Source: Basidiobolus meristosporus CBS 931.73 (Eukaryota; Basidiobolomycota; Basidiobolomycetes; Basidiobolales; Basidiobolaceae). Taken from it: a DNA stretch of 64,000 bases. The stretch lies in contig MCFE01000026.1 of the NCBI GenBank assembly GCA_002104905.1, positions 62,001 through 126,000 on the forward strand, written 5' to 3'. The notes below the pieces were generated by a model. The model saw only the letters and a list, made by a program, of their open reading frames with translations, searched no databases and was not told the DNA's origin. A program made the position numbers and the translations under genes. Shown here in pieces: positions 10,728 to 21,509 of the stretch (position 1 is its first letter; the number at the start of each line of letters is the position of its first letter).

Positions 10728-10875
10728 ACTGATGAACCCGCATCATTAAAATAAATGAACAATACACATGTACGCTTGTTGTTGCGATGGTGGTTTAGTT
10801 ACGTTTAATTAAAATAAATACGTCTTAATCAGCCAGGGTGATGGGTTCTGTAGGACTATGTGGTGTCGCGTTGGT

Positions 10876-11828
10876 CTATGTCTCCTTCCACGTGGTGGCG
10901 CTGAGAGGGTGGTTCAGTCGAAGCCCCAGCACACTTCGCACGTCCTCGACATGGCTCAGGGCGTTGAGGAACGCCAGCAGATCCAGCAACGCGGGGTCCT
11001 GGTCGTCGTCGTGGGTCCAGCTTCGGATGGGGATGGCGTTTTCCGGGTTGATTAGAAAGGAGAATTCCGAGTTGTCCAACAAGGCCACGTCCCGAAGATC
11101 GTACTCGATCTGGGTTAGGTCTTTGGTGTAGATGCCATTGTAGTAGGTGCAGTGCTGTTGAGGTGTCAATCAACCGTGTCTGTTGGGAAAGGTTGGGTCT
11201 GTGCTTACCTGGCGATAAAAGCGGCTTTTGATCACCGGCTCAATGGTGGGGTATCGAGCTCTCACGGAGTTCTCCAGCCAGTCAATGACCGGGTCAGCGT
11301 AGTCCGAGATGGAGGCAGTAAAAATGACTAGATCGTACCATTGGGCAACCTACAGTACGTCCAAGGGTTAGTTGTCTGGGTGGGTGAGCGTCCAGCCCAT
11401 CGGTATCTTACCGTTGCCAGGAAATCGAAGACGTGTGGCCGATCGTAAACATAGTAAATACAATCGGCATCTTCAAATGGGACATTGATTCTGAGTGGTG
11501 CTGGTGAGTCAGGGTCCTCCTGCAGCTTGCTGTGAATGAGGGTCTCATCCATATCCAATACCAAGGTTTTTCGCTTCTCTTTCTCCAACCTCATATAGCC
11601 ATTGTACTCCTGGTCTCTGGCCCACAACCCGCGGCATTGGTTCAAAATACACACCAGCGCATTGTCCAAGAGCTCGGTTGTGGGGAGCGACTGGATCAGC
11701 GAGGTCACGAGATTCAGGATATTCAGTGGGGATTTGCTACTTTCGGTTAACTTGGAATTATGAAGTAATCCTGCTTCTAGGGGAATAAGATTCATGGAAG
11801 GAGTGGCGTGGAGAGTATGTAAATCCAT
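10876..11828 (-). CDS. NIF/SCP-type (FCP1-like domain) protein phosphatase
   Basis: HAD-family serine/threonine phosphatase of the Nem1/CTDSP group, which acts on lipin or the RNA polymerase II CTD. Three exons read leftward from ATG 11828. Exon 1 carries the catalytic DxDx(T/V) motif in KTLVLDMDETLIHSK, with the nucleophile and acid/base aspartates, and DRPHVFDFLAT. Exon 2 has QWYDLVIFTASISDYADPVI and ends SRFYRQ. Exon 3 has HCTYYNGIYTKDLTQIEYDL, ALLDNSEFSF, NAIPIRSW and the terminal block LDLLAFLNALSHVEDVRSVL. The N-terminal 90 residues have no obvious transmembrane helix, so a soluble Psr/SCP-like enzyme is possible as well as Nem1. It is convergent with eS1. Confidence 0.9.
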
Positions 11829-12475
11829 ATTGGTGGTGATTAATGTAGGGAGTCGGTAATCTAGTCTAAATCTATATGAATGATGTGGGTTGAGTGTAGT
11901 GGGATTGCTCTATGTTCAAAAAAAGGTTGAATGAGTCGACAAATTGGGCAACTGGAAGAAAGGGGGTATTTATAGTATTGCTCAATGGCGTCCCGTATTC
12001 GCTGATTTCTGGATTGCAGCCATATGTGGTTTATACAGTGAACCGAGATCCCTGCTGCATTCTGTCAAAACATCAAAAACATATGTGATGTACGGAAAGT
12101 GGTGGATACAATGGATGCCATGTCCAAACAAGTGGAATCTCAACCGCCGAAACGCATCTCACCAAGGGAAATTTGTACTACCCAGCTGCATAGTCGTCGT
12201 ATTTGATGATGTGTTGATTAATTAAACAATAACGCTAGTCTTTGCATTGAAAATAGCCCTCCTTTACTTCTGGAGAAATGTTCCTCTTTTATCTTTCTGC
12301 CTTGCGTGCTGGCATTCACACCCCACTGGCATCGTCAACGCTATTGGGTGGGTGGGTGTTGATTCTACATCCGTTATTCGCCCAAGTGATAATATGGACC
12401 GCTCAGGGTAAGTCAGACCATCAGATTTTAATGCATCATTCCAAAATTAGGGAAAACAATGTTACGCTCATTTTG
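11829..12475. other. Intergenic region, phosphatase promoter side
   Basis: About 650 bp with no coding exon I can support. It lies upstream of the phosphatase gene (-) and downstream of the GH47 gene (-). Short open frames on the plus strand lack any family signature. Confidence 0.5.
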
Positions 12476-15028
12476 TCAGTTGAATAGCCATTTCCACAAT
12501 TTCCGGATTCTTGGTTCACGGCGAGACTCCATATCCAGACCAATTTTGACCTTCCTCCTTTCGCTGGTGAGTCGAGGATCCAAACACCATCCCATCTCTT
12601 CTACCGTGGGGAGTTCGTTGGGAATGTATCCAATTATGGACCGCACAAACTCTGCGTCTGGTCGGAAGTGTGTTGATGAAATTAGAGGAAGCTTCATTGG
12701 GTTGGGACACGTGTAGAACGAGTACTTGGACTTCTTGTGGCTCAATGGGGCATTAACGAAGCTTGTTGGAAGCAGCAAGATGTGACCCTCTGATTTTCAA
12801 ATGTTAGCATGTGAAGAGCAGGTATTTCAATGTGTACAATTGTACCCGTGGTAAAGACAAAGTTTGAGTCCAGCGAGTTAACTGGGTGATCTGTTGTTTA
12901 AATAAACTTAGTGAGGAACTACATGCGCCGTTTAAATCAAAATTACCAGTGTCGAACAACAGGAATAAGTATTTCAAGGTTTCGCTTAGCATGAAGCTTT
13001 CCATGCGGTCCTCAAGCGTCATCGATATCACGTTTTTAACTGACGCAAACCCACACTTGACTCGCGTATACTTCTCAAGATCGGTTAAAACCATTTCGCC
13101 AACCTCCAAGTAAAACGGATCTTTTGTGGCCTGAGCAGTGAGTTAGAAAACCGCTATCTGGGATCAAGTGGATAGTTTACCTGGTACAGAAAATAAGTCG
13201 ACTCCACAAACTCTGGTCGCAGAGGATAATGCATCACCACAGGTTTCTTTGAATTGAGATCAAAGCGTTCCGGTATGGCATGGTATTTACGCCATATATT
13301 GTAGAAAACCAAATGAGATTTAATTGCATTTTCAAGATCTCCTGCCAGAACCTAGCAGGAATTCTATTAGCCAAGACCGAGTTAGTTAAAGACATACATA
13401 CTTACCTGAACTCCAGCAAAATAGGCCGATAGGCTATCTATCCAGGTCGCTGCTAGTTCACCATTGTACATATTAACATTGAGATAGAAGTATCCCGACT
13501 TATCCAACACTTGCTCCATTATTGCTTTATACGCTTGTTGATAAATGTGCATAAATTCAGTATCTCCAAACAGAACATAGGACTTGATCATGTATTCGAA
13601 AAAAGAATCTACGCCTGCTCCTGTACTAGCTGTTGGATGGATCCACTAAATGCGCAATTCTCGTTAATTCTGACCACATTTGAGTCGCAGTCGGATTTGG
13701 TACCTTCCCACTCTCTACATCTATCACATTTCCTAAAAGATTGATTTTGGATCGTCTGTTCCACAGACCATGGATCGCAGTTCTTGCTATTTCCTAAAAT
13801 TCCAAGAGTTCAGACATTCCCGCAATTGGTTAATATGCCATCGAGACTGGTACTAAAACTGGTTTACATCGAATCGTGAGTCATTCGTGAGTTTACTCAA
13901 TACTCCAAATTCAAGCATTAGAGAGCCAGCACCTGCAGTACAGGTTTCCGAAGTCTCGCCCTTTGGGAATCCATAACGAAGGTTTACCTAAAGGGGAATA
14001 TAGTTAGAACACTGTTTAAATGAAGTGAAAGCGATGTAGTGTACTCTGGGGTATGGTATCCTGGTTCGAGAAAACTGGAAGGCGGGAAGCAATCGTATTC
14101 CAAGATCATACGCCAGGTCTAGCAGCTCTCCTTTGTAGCCCTCTATTTTATATCCAAGCTTCTCATCGGTAGCCAGTAGATGCGCAGATAGCTAATTTCA
14201 CGTAGAGAACTAAGTACAATCCTTAACGATACCGTGTCAAAATTCTTCACTTACCAATCCACCAAGCACTCTGATGTTGACTTCGAACAATTGTATTTTA
14301 CTGTCCAAGTCAAAGTCCACAGATTTAATAACTAGATCGACCGCCTTCTCAAACCCCTTTTGATCTCCTAGGAGCTATTATATTTTCAGATCAGCTTGGG
14401 CTTTCACAACTGTTATAACAAGACTTCGTCATATCTACCGCCAATGTATCTAGGCTATCTATCAATGTAAGAGAATAATCCCCCAGAACATCGTTGACAT
14501 TGATATTATCGCTATTGCAGTGATTCCTGGTTAACCATAAGGTCCGAGTATTCAAAATAAGATGGTACTTACGGGTTCGCTTTATCTCGACCGCGCCCAC
14601 TGCAATTCAATGGATTCAGCTACTCTAAAAGTAAATTTCTAAGCAGCCCTTGAGCACGCTAATTGACAAACGTTCGCAAACCTCGTCCATTGGAAATCCG
14701 TGGGTCATATAATTATTGTAGCCGTGATAGAACATTTCCTAGAGCAAAGTGGCTAAGTAGCTTCTTACAAAGATTGCTTGTCTAGTTCATCCTCTGCTCC
14801 CCATTTCAATAGTAGATCGTAACATACTTTAGCTTTATCCCTTATACCAATGGGTTGGAGAAATATGAGTAAAGGCTAGAGCACGGTTCACGGGAAATAT
14901 CAATACCTAAGTTCTATTCTCCGCTTTTCAGATACGCTTTTAGAGCAAACGATATGAAGCAAAGAAAAGAATATTGACAGAGCTACGAGGAGCCATCGAG
15001 GAAATGATCGTCCTTGCCCATACTTCAT
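12476..15028 (-). CDS. EDEM/MNL1-like GH47 mannosidase-family protein (ER-associated degradation)
   Basis: Glycoside hydrolase 47 protein of the EDEM type, which trims or recognises mannose on misfolded ER glycoproteins. It reads leftward from ATG 15026-15028: [20 protein letters not shown], a signal peptide, then [13 protein letters not shown] and [19 protein letters not shown]. The next exon has [20 protein letters not shown], the GH47 core. Later blocks include [40 protein letters not shown] and the EDEM-typical DSNFVFTT / EGHILLLP. The C-terminus ends KLWKWLFN at 12476. I count at least nine small introns; several middle exon borders (13200-14350) are not resolved by eye. The short C-terminus without a long extension resembles animal EDEM2/3 cores more than yeast Mnl1. 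Confidence 0.85.
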
Positions 15029-15398
15029 TTCTTATTGAGTACTTGTCGTGACTTGAGCAAAGAGTGAAGTAGGCTATACTTTGTACAGAGTGGTAAGGAA
15101 CAAGTAAGATTAAGCAAGTCACTCAGCTTGCGTTATAAGGTTACAAACGAAGATTTCCATTTCATGTATATGAAGTCCATGATCAATGCTCTATGGAATA
15201 TCTCCGCCAACCAACGACCACCACCTGTTGCTATCACAGTGAATTTCGATAATTTTGAAGGTGTCTAGATATATGTATATATTGTAAAAATTGCCATCAT
15301 AGTTTATGGCGGAATTGTTGTGAATGCTAGGAATTTATTAACAAGCTAACTCTACCCGCCTAAGCGCTAAAAGTACACATTGTTGCGAACCAGATGAA

Positions 15399-16860
15399 TC
15401 AGCCTCGATTGACACCTTGGTTACCCCAGCCCCTAGGGTTGGCGTCCTTGAAGTCATCCCACTCACGGGCTTTGTACGTCTCCGCGTCGATGGCACTTTC
15501 ATCATTGTCATCGATCTCCTGTTTCTCGGGGGTTTTTCTGGATATCACGTCTTAATAGGCCATCGAGATGATGTAGTGAAATGCTGCTTACCCTCCACCG
15601 GAGATAAAGTTTCCTCGGTCCATCTCTTGCTGAAGATACTGGTCAATGGTCATGGTGGGAAGCCTCCATCCAGGACGGAAGACTTGCTCCTGCAGGGCCT
15701 TTCTCTGATTCGTAATGATAAACGGTCTCAAAGGCTTCAGGGTGGTTTAGGTGATGAAGACGACACACACATATATTGATAAATTGCCCACCTGTCCTTC
15801 TTTCGATAACAGTGGACCCTGACGCTGTGAAGTCTGATCAAGTCGCAGCTCAGAATCCTCATCTGTGTTCCGTTGCGATTTCTCGCCAAGGTTTAACTTC
15901 TTCATTTGATGTAACATCTCTTTTTCCTGTCTGATGGAGACAAATTGCTCCAATGCCTTTTGGATGCTCAAATCTATTAGTGTTACTAGTGCTTCTCGAA
16001 GCGTGTCTTCCATATCGGTCGTCTCTGCCAGATCCTCATCCTCATCCAAAGATAACAGGCTTTCGAGCTCCTAATGACCCGCTGAAGATTAGCACATACT
16101 GGCAGCGCAAAGGCTACTCCAAAAATCCATACGTCGAGCTTGAGTTTTGTGGCTTGTTCACGCTTGTAGCGTGCGATCTTTTCCTCCCTCTTTTTGCTAG
16201 GTTCTTTTTTAACCTGGCTAGCCAGTTCTTCATAGTACTTCTTATCCTGTTTGCTGACGAGTCAGTTCTGCTTTGGCACCATACTACGCGTGTTGCTCAT
16301 ACTCACCTCTTTAGATAGCAACTCATACATTTCGCAGGATTCCAAGAAAATCTCGAAGTGATTCTAATAATTGAGAGCAATTTGGTAAAATCAGGGCGAG
16401 AATCATAATAGGTATATTCGTTCCGGAATACCTCTGCCTTTTCTACTAAAGCCAGTCTATCAGAGCCTGTAGTTTTCAGAGAAAGTTCTCCGAGGTAGTA
16501 CTCTACTAGGAAATACCTACAGCAACGTGAGCATAGAGGCCGGATTCTTCCAAGAAGTGTGATCGTAGCACTCACTTGAGATCAGTAGTTTTCATGTCTT
16601 CTAGTGTTTCGTTGGGGCTGAATATAGCAGCCTTTCGCACTCGTTGAAGGCAGTTGGTGAATAGTTCTGAACATTCCGAAACTTGTCTCTAAAATTCAGC
16701 AGTGTAAGCTTATTCTGTCCACTGGATATTGCAGGTGATGTGGCTAGAGTTGGGTTACCTGAAACGCAGGATCTACAGTGGACAATTCAGAAGTCTCTAG
16801 GCTGCGAAAGAGGCTTTGTCCCTTACTAAATTCCTTTCCTAAACTCAATACCTCGGTCAT
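15399..16860 (-). CDS. TAP42/alpha-4 family PP2A regulatory protein
   Basis: Binds PP2A-type catalytic subunits and links them to TOR signalling. It reads leftward from ATG 16858-16860 (MTEVLSLGKEFSKGQSLFRS), chosen because it matches the family start; an upstream in-frame ATG at 17013 would add 51 unlike residues. Following blocks: NETLEDMKTTDLK / YFLVEYYLGELSLKT, NHFEIFLESCEMYELLSKE, KKREEKIARYKREQ, an acidic stretch, TLREALVTLIDLSIQKALEQ, and the diagnostic C-terminus VFRPGWRLPTMTIDQYLQQE. The end is YKAREWDDFKDANPRGWGNQ with a stop at 15399-15401. About six introns, all with GT-AG ends. This is the last host gene before the repeat-rich part of the window. Confidence 0.92.
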
Positions 16861-17277
16861 TGTAAAGATGTGATGAGTTCCTTGTATTTTAACAGTTTTA
16901 TTAGTCAACATAATCTGCTCCCCTAACCCTAAATCTCGCTTAACCCTTGAAAACTGCGAATTAGATTGGAAAAGCTGGATTTTCGCTACATCTGCAGATT
17001 GTTTGTTTCTCAAGTAAAAAGATCATTGATGTACTAATCATAAATGGATGATGTTTAGTACATGAAATACTAACTATTTAATCTAATTAGCTACTCATGT
17101 GAGAATCAGAGCAATTTGTCAAGGTTCTTTGCTATCAAGTAAAGTGTGACTGATACTGTTATTATAAATCTCAAGCATGTCCTGAATACTACCAGCACTC
17201 TGGATAAATTAGAAGTGACAACTAATGTTAAAGTTGGATTACTACCTAGCTGAGCATATCCTGGTTTATCATGAAAT
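16861..17277. other. TAP42 upstream region and edge of the gene-dense compartment
   Basis: No supported gene. It includes a two-unit telomere-like CCCTAACCCTAA-type motif near 16921-16933, on the promoter side of TAP42, and becomes A/T-rich from about 17030, where the repeat-rich compartment begins. Confidence 0.5.
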
Positions 17278-17616
17278 TGTTGTAATAATTAAGTTGTGAC
17301 CAAAATATTCATGCTAACTTAGTTACATAGATCTTATTCTTTGATTAGCATTCTGTCCTGACCAAATTTCTTGTTGGGATTTACTTCACCAAATTATCAG
17401 GTACCCAGATTATGATCTTTCTCAAAGTTGTCCAAAAGCCCCCAGACTTTGCACACATATTGTTGGGACCTTCCTTAACAAGCTCCACATGTTTGTTTGC
17501 TCTACTTTATCAAAAGTATAAATACTATACTTTTGAGCAATAAATCTACAAGTGAATAACATGTAAATCCTCTGATTCTCCACATCACTTCCAATACTCC
17601 CCAGAATATTGCAACA
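17278..17616 (+). mobile_element. Solo copia-type LTR
   Basis: 339 bp with TGTTG...CAACA ends. It is similar along its length to the LTR at 18125-18473 (shared CTCAAAGTTGTCCAAA, GGGACCTTCCTTA, AAAAGTATAAATACTA and CAATAAATC). It contains a TATA-like TATAAATA and an AATAAA signal. No coding body follows, so it looks like a solo LTR. Confidence 0.75.
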
Positions 17617-17812
17617 GAAATATAGTGGTATGGGAGCTTCAAGGATCAAAGAGCTGTTGTGTACTGTTTTGTTGAGCTTCAATAGACTACACCTTTAGTG
17701 TAATGGAAGGTGACCTATAGAAAAAATTTGGATTATCATATCAAAAGGCCAACACAGAGTTGAGATCCAATAATTGAGAGGTTTTAATGCAATAGGGGTA
17801 CCATACAAATGA

Positions 17813-18112
17813 TGTGAGAGTTTTGGAGATATTGGCAGTGATTTGAAGTAGATTATATTGTTTTTGCCCTGTAACACATTGGATGTAAAGGTGGTGTTAA
17901 TACTTATATGTGCACTTGGCAAAAGAGCATGAAGACTCTGCTTAGAAAGGTCCTGAGAGTAAATGTACAAAGCCTGGGGCTGCTTGGACCACTTATAATG
18001 TTTACACCAAAACATCAGGTACCCACAACTTGAAGACTGAACAGTAAGTATTACCAAGGAATTTGGGCAGAATTCTGTATGATTTGTCAGTTACAATCTA
18101 AGTGACTAAGCT
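17813..18112 (-). mobile_element. Truncated LTR of the same family, inverted
   Basis: The minus strand carries the same landmarks (TCACTGCCAATATCTCCAAA, AGGTACC, GGACCTTTCT, a CTTAGTCACTTAGAT block). Its translation even matches that of the neighbouring LTR (SINTTFT...IIYFKSLPISPKL versus SINTTFT...IIYLSSQSLPISPRL). Its 5' end is missing at the junction with the next LTR. Confidence 0.7.
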
Positions 18113-18124
18113 AGGTGAGCATTT

Positions 18125-18473
18125 TGTTGTAAAAATTTGTATTTCCACCTAAATATTCACCTAACTTAGTCACTTAGATCATTACCTTCAAATCCTAGAG
18201 AATACTGACCAAATTCCTTGTCAGGATTTACTTAGAATATTTTCAACAAAATACCAGGTACCCAGAACATGAAAATTCTCAAAGTTGTCCAAACAGTCCC
18301 AAACTTTGCACAAATGTTCTTGGGACCTTCCTTAGCCTATTCTATGTGTTTGTAATGCCAAGACCAGGTAAAAGTATAAATACTACTTTTACATTCAATA
18401 AATCATTAAGTGAAAACCACATAATCTACTTGTCCTCCCAGTCACTTCCAATATCTCCAAGACTCTTACAACA
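18125..18473 (+). mobile_element. 5' LTR of copia-type element
   Basis: 349 bp, TGTTG...CAACA termini, with a TATA box (AGTATAAATAC, about 18371) and AATAAATC polyadenylation signal (about 18397). It is directly followed by a primer-binding site and the gag-pol frame. Confidence 0.85.
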
Positions 18474-18487
18474 GGTTATGAGCCCCA
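18474..18487 (+). other. Primer-binding site of copia-type element (half-tRNA type)
   Basis: GGTTATGAGCCCC begins at the base after the LTR. It is complementary to the anticodon arm of initiator tRNA-Met (GGGCUCAUAACC), not to a tRNA 3' end. This is the arrangement known from Drosophila copia, which primes with a 5' half of tRNA-iMet. Confidence 0.65.
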
Positions 18488-18504
18488 AGCTGTCACTCTC
18501 TGCA

Positions 18505-21500
18505 ATGTCTACTACTGCTATTACTGGAATTTTCTCCTCTGCTGAAAAGTTGGATGGATCTAACCACCAAGTGTGGAAGGTGAAGATGAAGATGCTGCTA
18601 CAAGAAAGAGGCCTTTGGGATATTGTCATGGGAGAAGAATGCCCTCCTAAAAACATGGGAGAGGAAGCCTTAAAGTACCAGAAGAAAGAACAAAGTGCCT
18701 TTAACTGCATTTGCCTTGATGTTAAAGACAAATTGCTAATTCAATGCTCAAGAGCAAAAACAACAAAGAATGCCTGGAAGGCATTAGAAGACACCTACCA
18801 GTCATGTTCAGCTGCTACAAAAATGTATCTGAGACAAAAATTCTTTACTACAAAGATGCTGCCAGGAGAAGAAATGAAAAATCTAATTAAGAGAATTACC
18901 CTGCTGGTAGATGAGATGGAATCTGTGGGTGTACCAACTACCAATGAGGATGAGATAGTTACCATCCTGAATAGCCTGACAGACAAGTTTCAGGGCCTTG
19001 TATCAGTCCTAGAGTCCAGAACTGAAGATTTGACCTTAAATTACATATATGGAAGGCTCCTGGATGAAGAATTAAGAAAATCAAGCGCCAATAAGAAGGA
19101 AGAAGAAAATGCTTTAATAAGCAATCATAACAAACAAAGGAGGTACCCAAGACCCTACAAAGGCAACAGCAACCTGTTTTGTAACTACTGCAAAAGGAAA
19201 GGACACACATCAGACTGGTGTCTCAAAAAGAAAGATAATCAGCAAAAGAAGCCTGAATATAGAAATGCTGCAACAACTGAAGATAGACTATTCATATCTG
19301 CACTAAATATGACCACAAACAAGGATTCTCAGATGTGGTATATTGACTCTGGAGCATCTCAACACTTTACACACCAAAAAGAACTTTTTACCCAATATCA
19401 AGAAATTCCAATTAAGAAGGTTTTCATGGGTGATGATAGAACACTCGATGCAGTGGGAGAAGGAACTATCCAAGTAAACCTTAGAAGCAGTGAAGGAAGC
19501 CATACACTGACCTTTAAAGAAGTACTCTATGTACCAGAAATAGCCAAGAACCTACTCTCTGTAAGCAAGGCCACAGCAGAAGGACTCAGTTTCAGTTTTG
19601 ACAATTCTGGATGCAGGATCACTGATCAAAATGGTGCCCATATTGCTTTGGGCATCAGAGATCAGAATCTATACAAGTTGACTTATATTCCATCATATTT
19701 GGAAGCCAATATAAGTAACTTAAATGAAGAAACCCCAATGCTTTGGCACAGGAGATTTGGGCACATCAATTTTGATTATTTGCGCAAAATGATCAAAGAT
19801 CAGCTAATTTCTGGAGTAAAAATTGATCCCCCAGCTAATTTGGAGCACTGTGAAGCGTGCATATATGGGAAACAAGTGAGACAACCGTTCAAGAGCTTTG
19901 GGTTAATCAAAACTAAGAAAAAATTAGATCTAACTCACTCAGATCTGTGTGACCTATGCAAAATATATCCTTAGGTGGGATGAAGTATTTAATCACTTTT
20001 ATTGATGATTATACAAGATATACATGGGTCTGCTTCATGGAGAGAAAGGAAGAAGCTCTGTCTAAGTTCAGGGAGTTTAAAGCCATGGTGGAGAGAGAAA
20101 CTGGTGAAAAAATCAAGAAAATATGCTCTGACAATGGTGGAGAATATACCTCAAAACTCTTCATCCACTTCTGCAAAGTTCATGGGATAAAGCAAGAGAC
20201 TACTGTACCATACTCCCCACAGCAAAACAGAGTAGCAGAACAAGCTAACAGATCAATCATTGATATGGCAAGATCTATGATCCATGATCAAAAATTATCC
20301 TATGATTTTGGGTGGAATCAGTTGCCACTGCTGTTTACCTTAAAAATAGGAGTTATAACAGAATACTTGGTGATTCTACTCCATTTGAAGCATGGTATGG
20401 ATACAGACCAAGTGCAGAACATCTAAGAATATTTGGGTGTACAGCATATGCCAAAAAACTGGCCGGAAACCAGTCAAAATTTGAGCCAAAAAGTGTAAAA
20501 TGCATTTTTTTGGGCTACTGCAATGAGAGTAAGGCATACAGACTCTACAATACCAAAGCAAAGAAGCTGATCAAGTCCAGGGATGTGTTGTTTGATGAAA
20601 ATTCAAAATTTTCACAAAAAATGACATCAGATGATTACAAAAATTTGATCTCAAGTCCACCAATTGTCAGGATTGAATCAGAGCAAAACAATGAAAATTT
20701 TTTCACTCCAGAGGACTCTAAAACCATGGTTCAGCCAGAATCAGTGCCTAGGAATATCCCAAAAGTGATCATTCCAGTATTAAATGCCTGGAGATCCAAT
20801 TGGACAAGAAATAGCCCAAATTACTATATCAATGAGGGTACAAACTTAGCCTATGCCTATTCAGTCCATATTGATGAGCCCCAGACCGTAAAAGAGGCCC
20901 TAATAGCCCTCAGACAAAGTTTTGGAGATCTGCAATGACTGAGGAATATCAGGCCCTGATGGAAAATCAAACTTGGGACTTAGTCAGATTACCAATCAAC
21001 CAAATATCAATTGGATGCAGATGGGTCCTCAAGACAAAATACAAGGCTGATGGTACAATTGAAAGGTACAAAGCAAGACTTGTAGCCAAAGGATACTCTC
21101 AAACAAAAGGACTTGACTATACTGAGACCGTTGCACTGGTAGCCAAGTTTAATTCCATCAGATTAATACTGGCTATTGCAGCCAAATATAAGCTTTTTAT
21201 TCATCAAATGGATGTAAAAACTGCATTTTTGAATAGAGAACCTAATGAGGATGTGTATATGGACCAGCCTGGTGGGTTTGTTGACCAAGATAACCCCCAT
21301 TTGGTCTGCAAGCTTAAAAAGTCACTATATGGTCTCAAACAATCACCAAGAGCCTGGAATTGCAAGATAGATTCTTATTTGGAATCTTTGAGTTTCAAAA
21401 GGAGTAATGCTGACTATAGTATATACTATAAGCCAGATAGAGCAAACCCAGCTCTATTAGCTCTATATGTGGATGATCTTATTATAGCTGCCAATAACCT

Positions 21501-21509
21501 AGAAGTCCT
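18505..21509 (+). pseudogene. Copia-type (Ty1) gag-pol, frameshifted and 3' truncated
   Basis: The polyprotein starts at ATG 18505 (MSTTAITGIFSSAEKLDGSN). Domains in order: gag UBN2-like region; CCHC zinc knuckle CNYCKRKGHTSDWC (about 19180-19220); aspartic protease WYIDSGASQHFT; GAG-pre-integrase MLWHRRFGHINFDYL; integrase core with CSDNGGEYTS and HGIKQETTVPYSPQQN; then RT with RYKARLVAKGYSQTKGLDYT, DVKTAFLN and LYVDDLII. Frame changes occur near 19950 (between DLC and PMQNISLGG), near 20310 and near 20930. RT stops just after LYVDDLIIAANNLEVL, where satellite sequence begins, so the end of RT, the RNase H domain and the 3' LTR are missing. Not functional as it stands. Confidence 0.92.

Noticed and set aside
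11944-12225. 93-codon plus-strand frame between the phosphatase and GH47 genes
   Set aside because: No recognisable domain. It lies in the promoter region of the minus-strand phosphatase and has no splice or codon-use support.
16861-17013. Upstream in-frame ATG for TAP42 at 17013
   Set aside because: It would add 51 residues with no family similarity and include the telomere-like promoter motif. The ATG at 16860 matches the family start.
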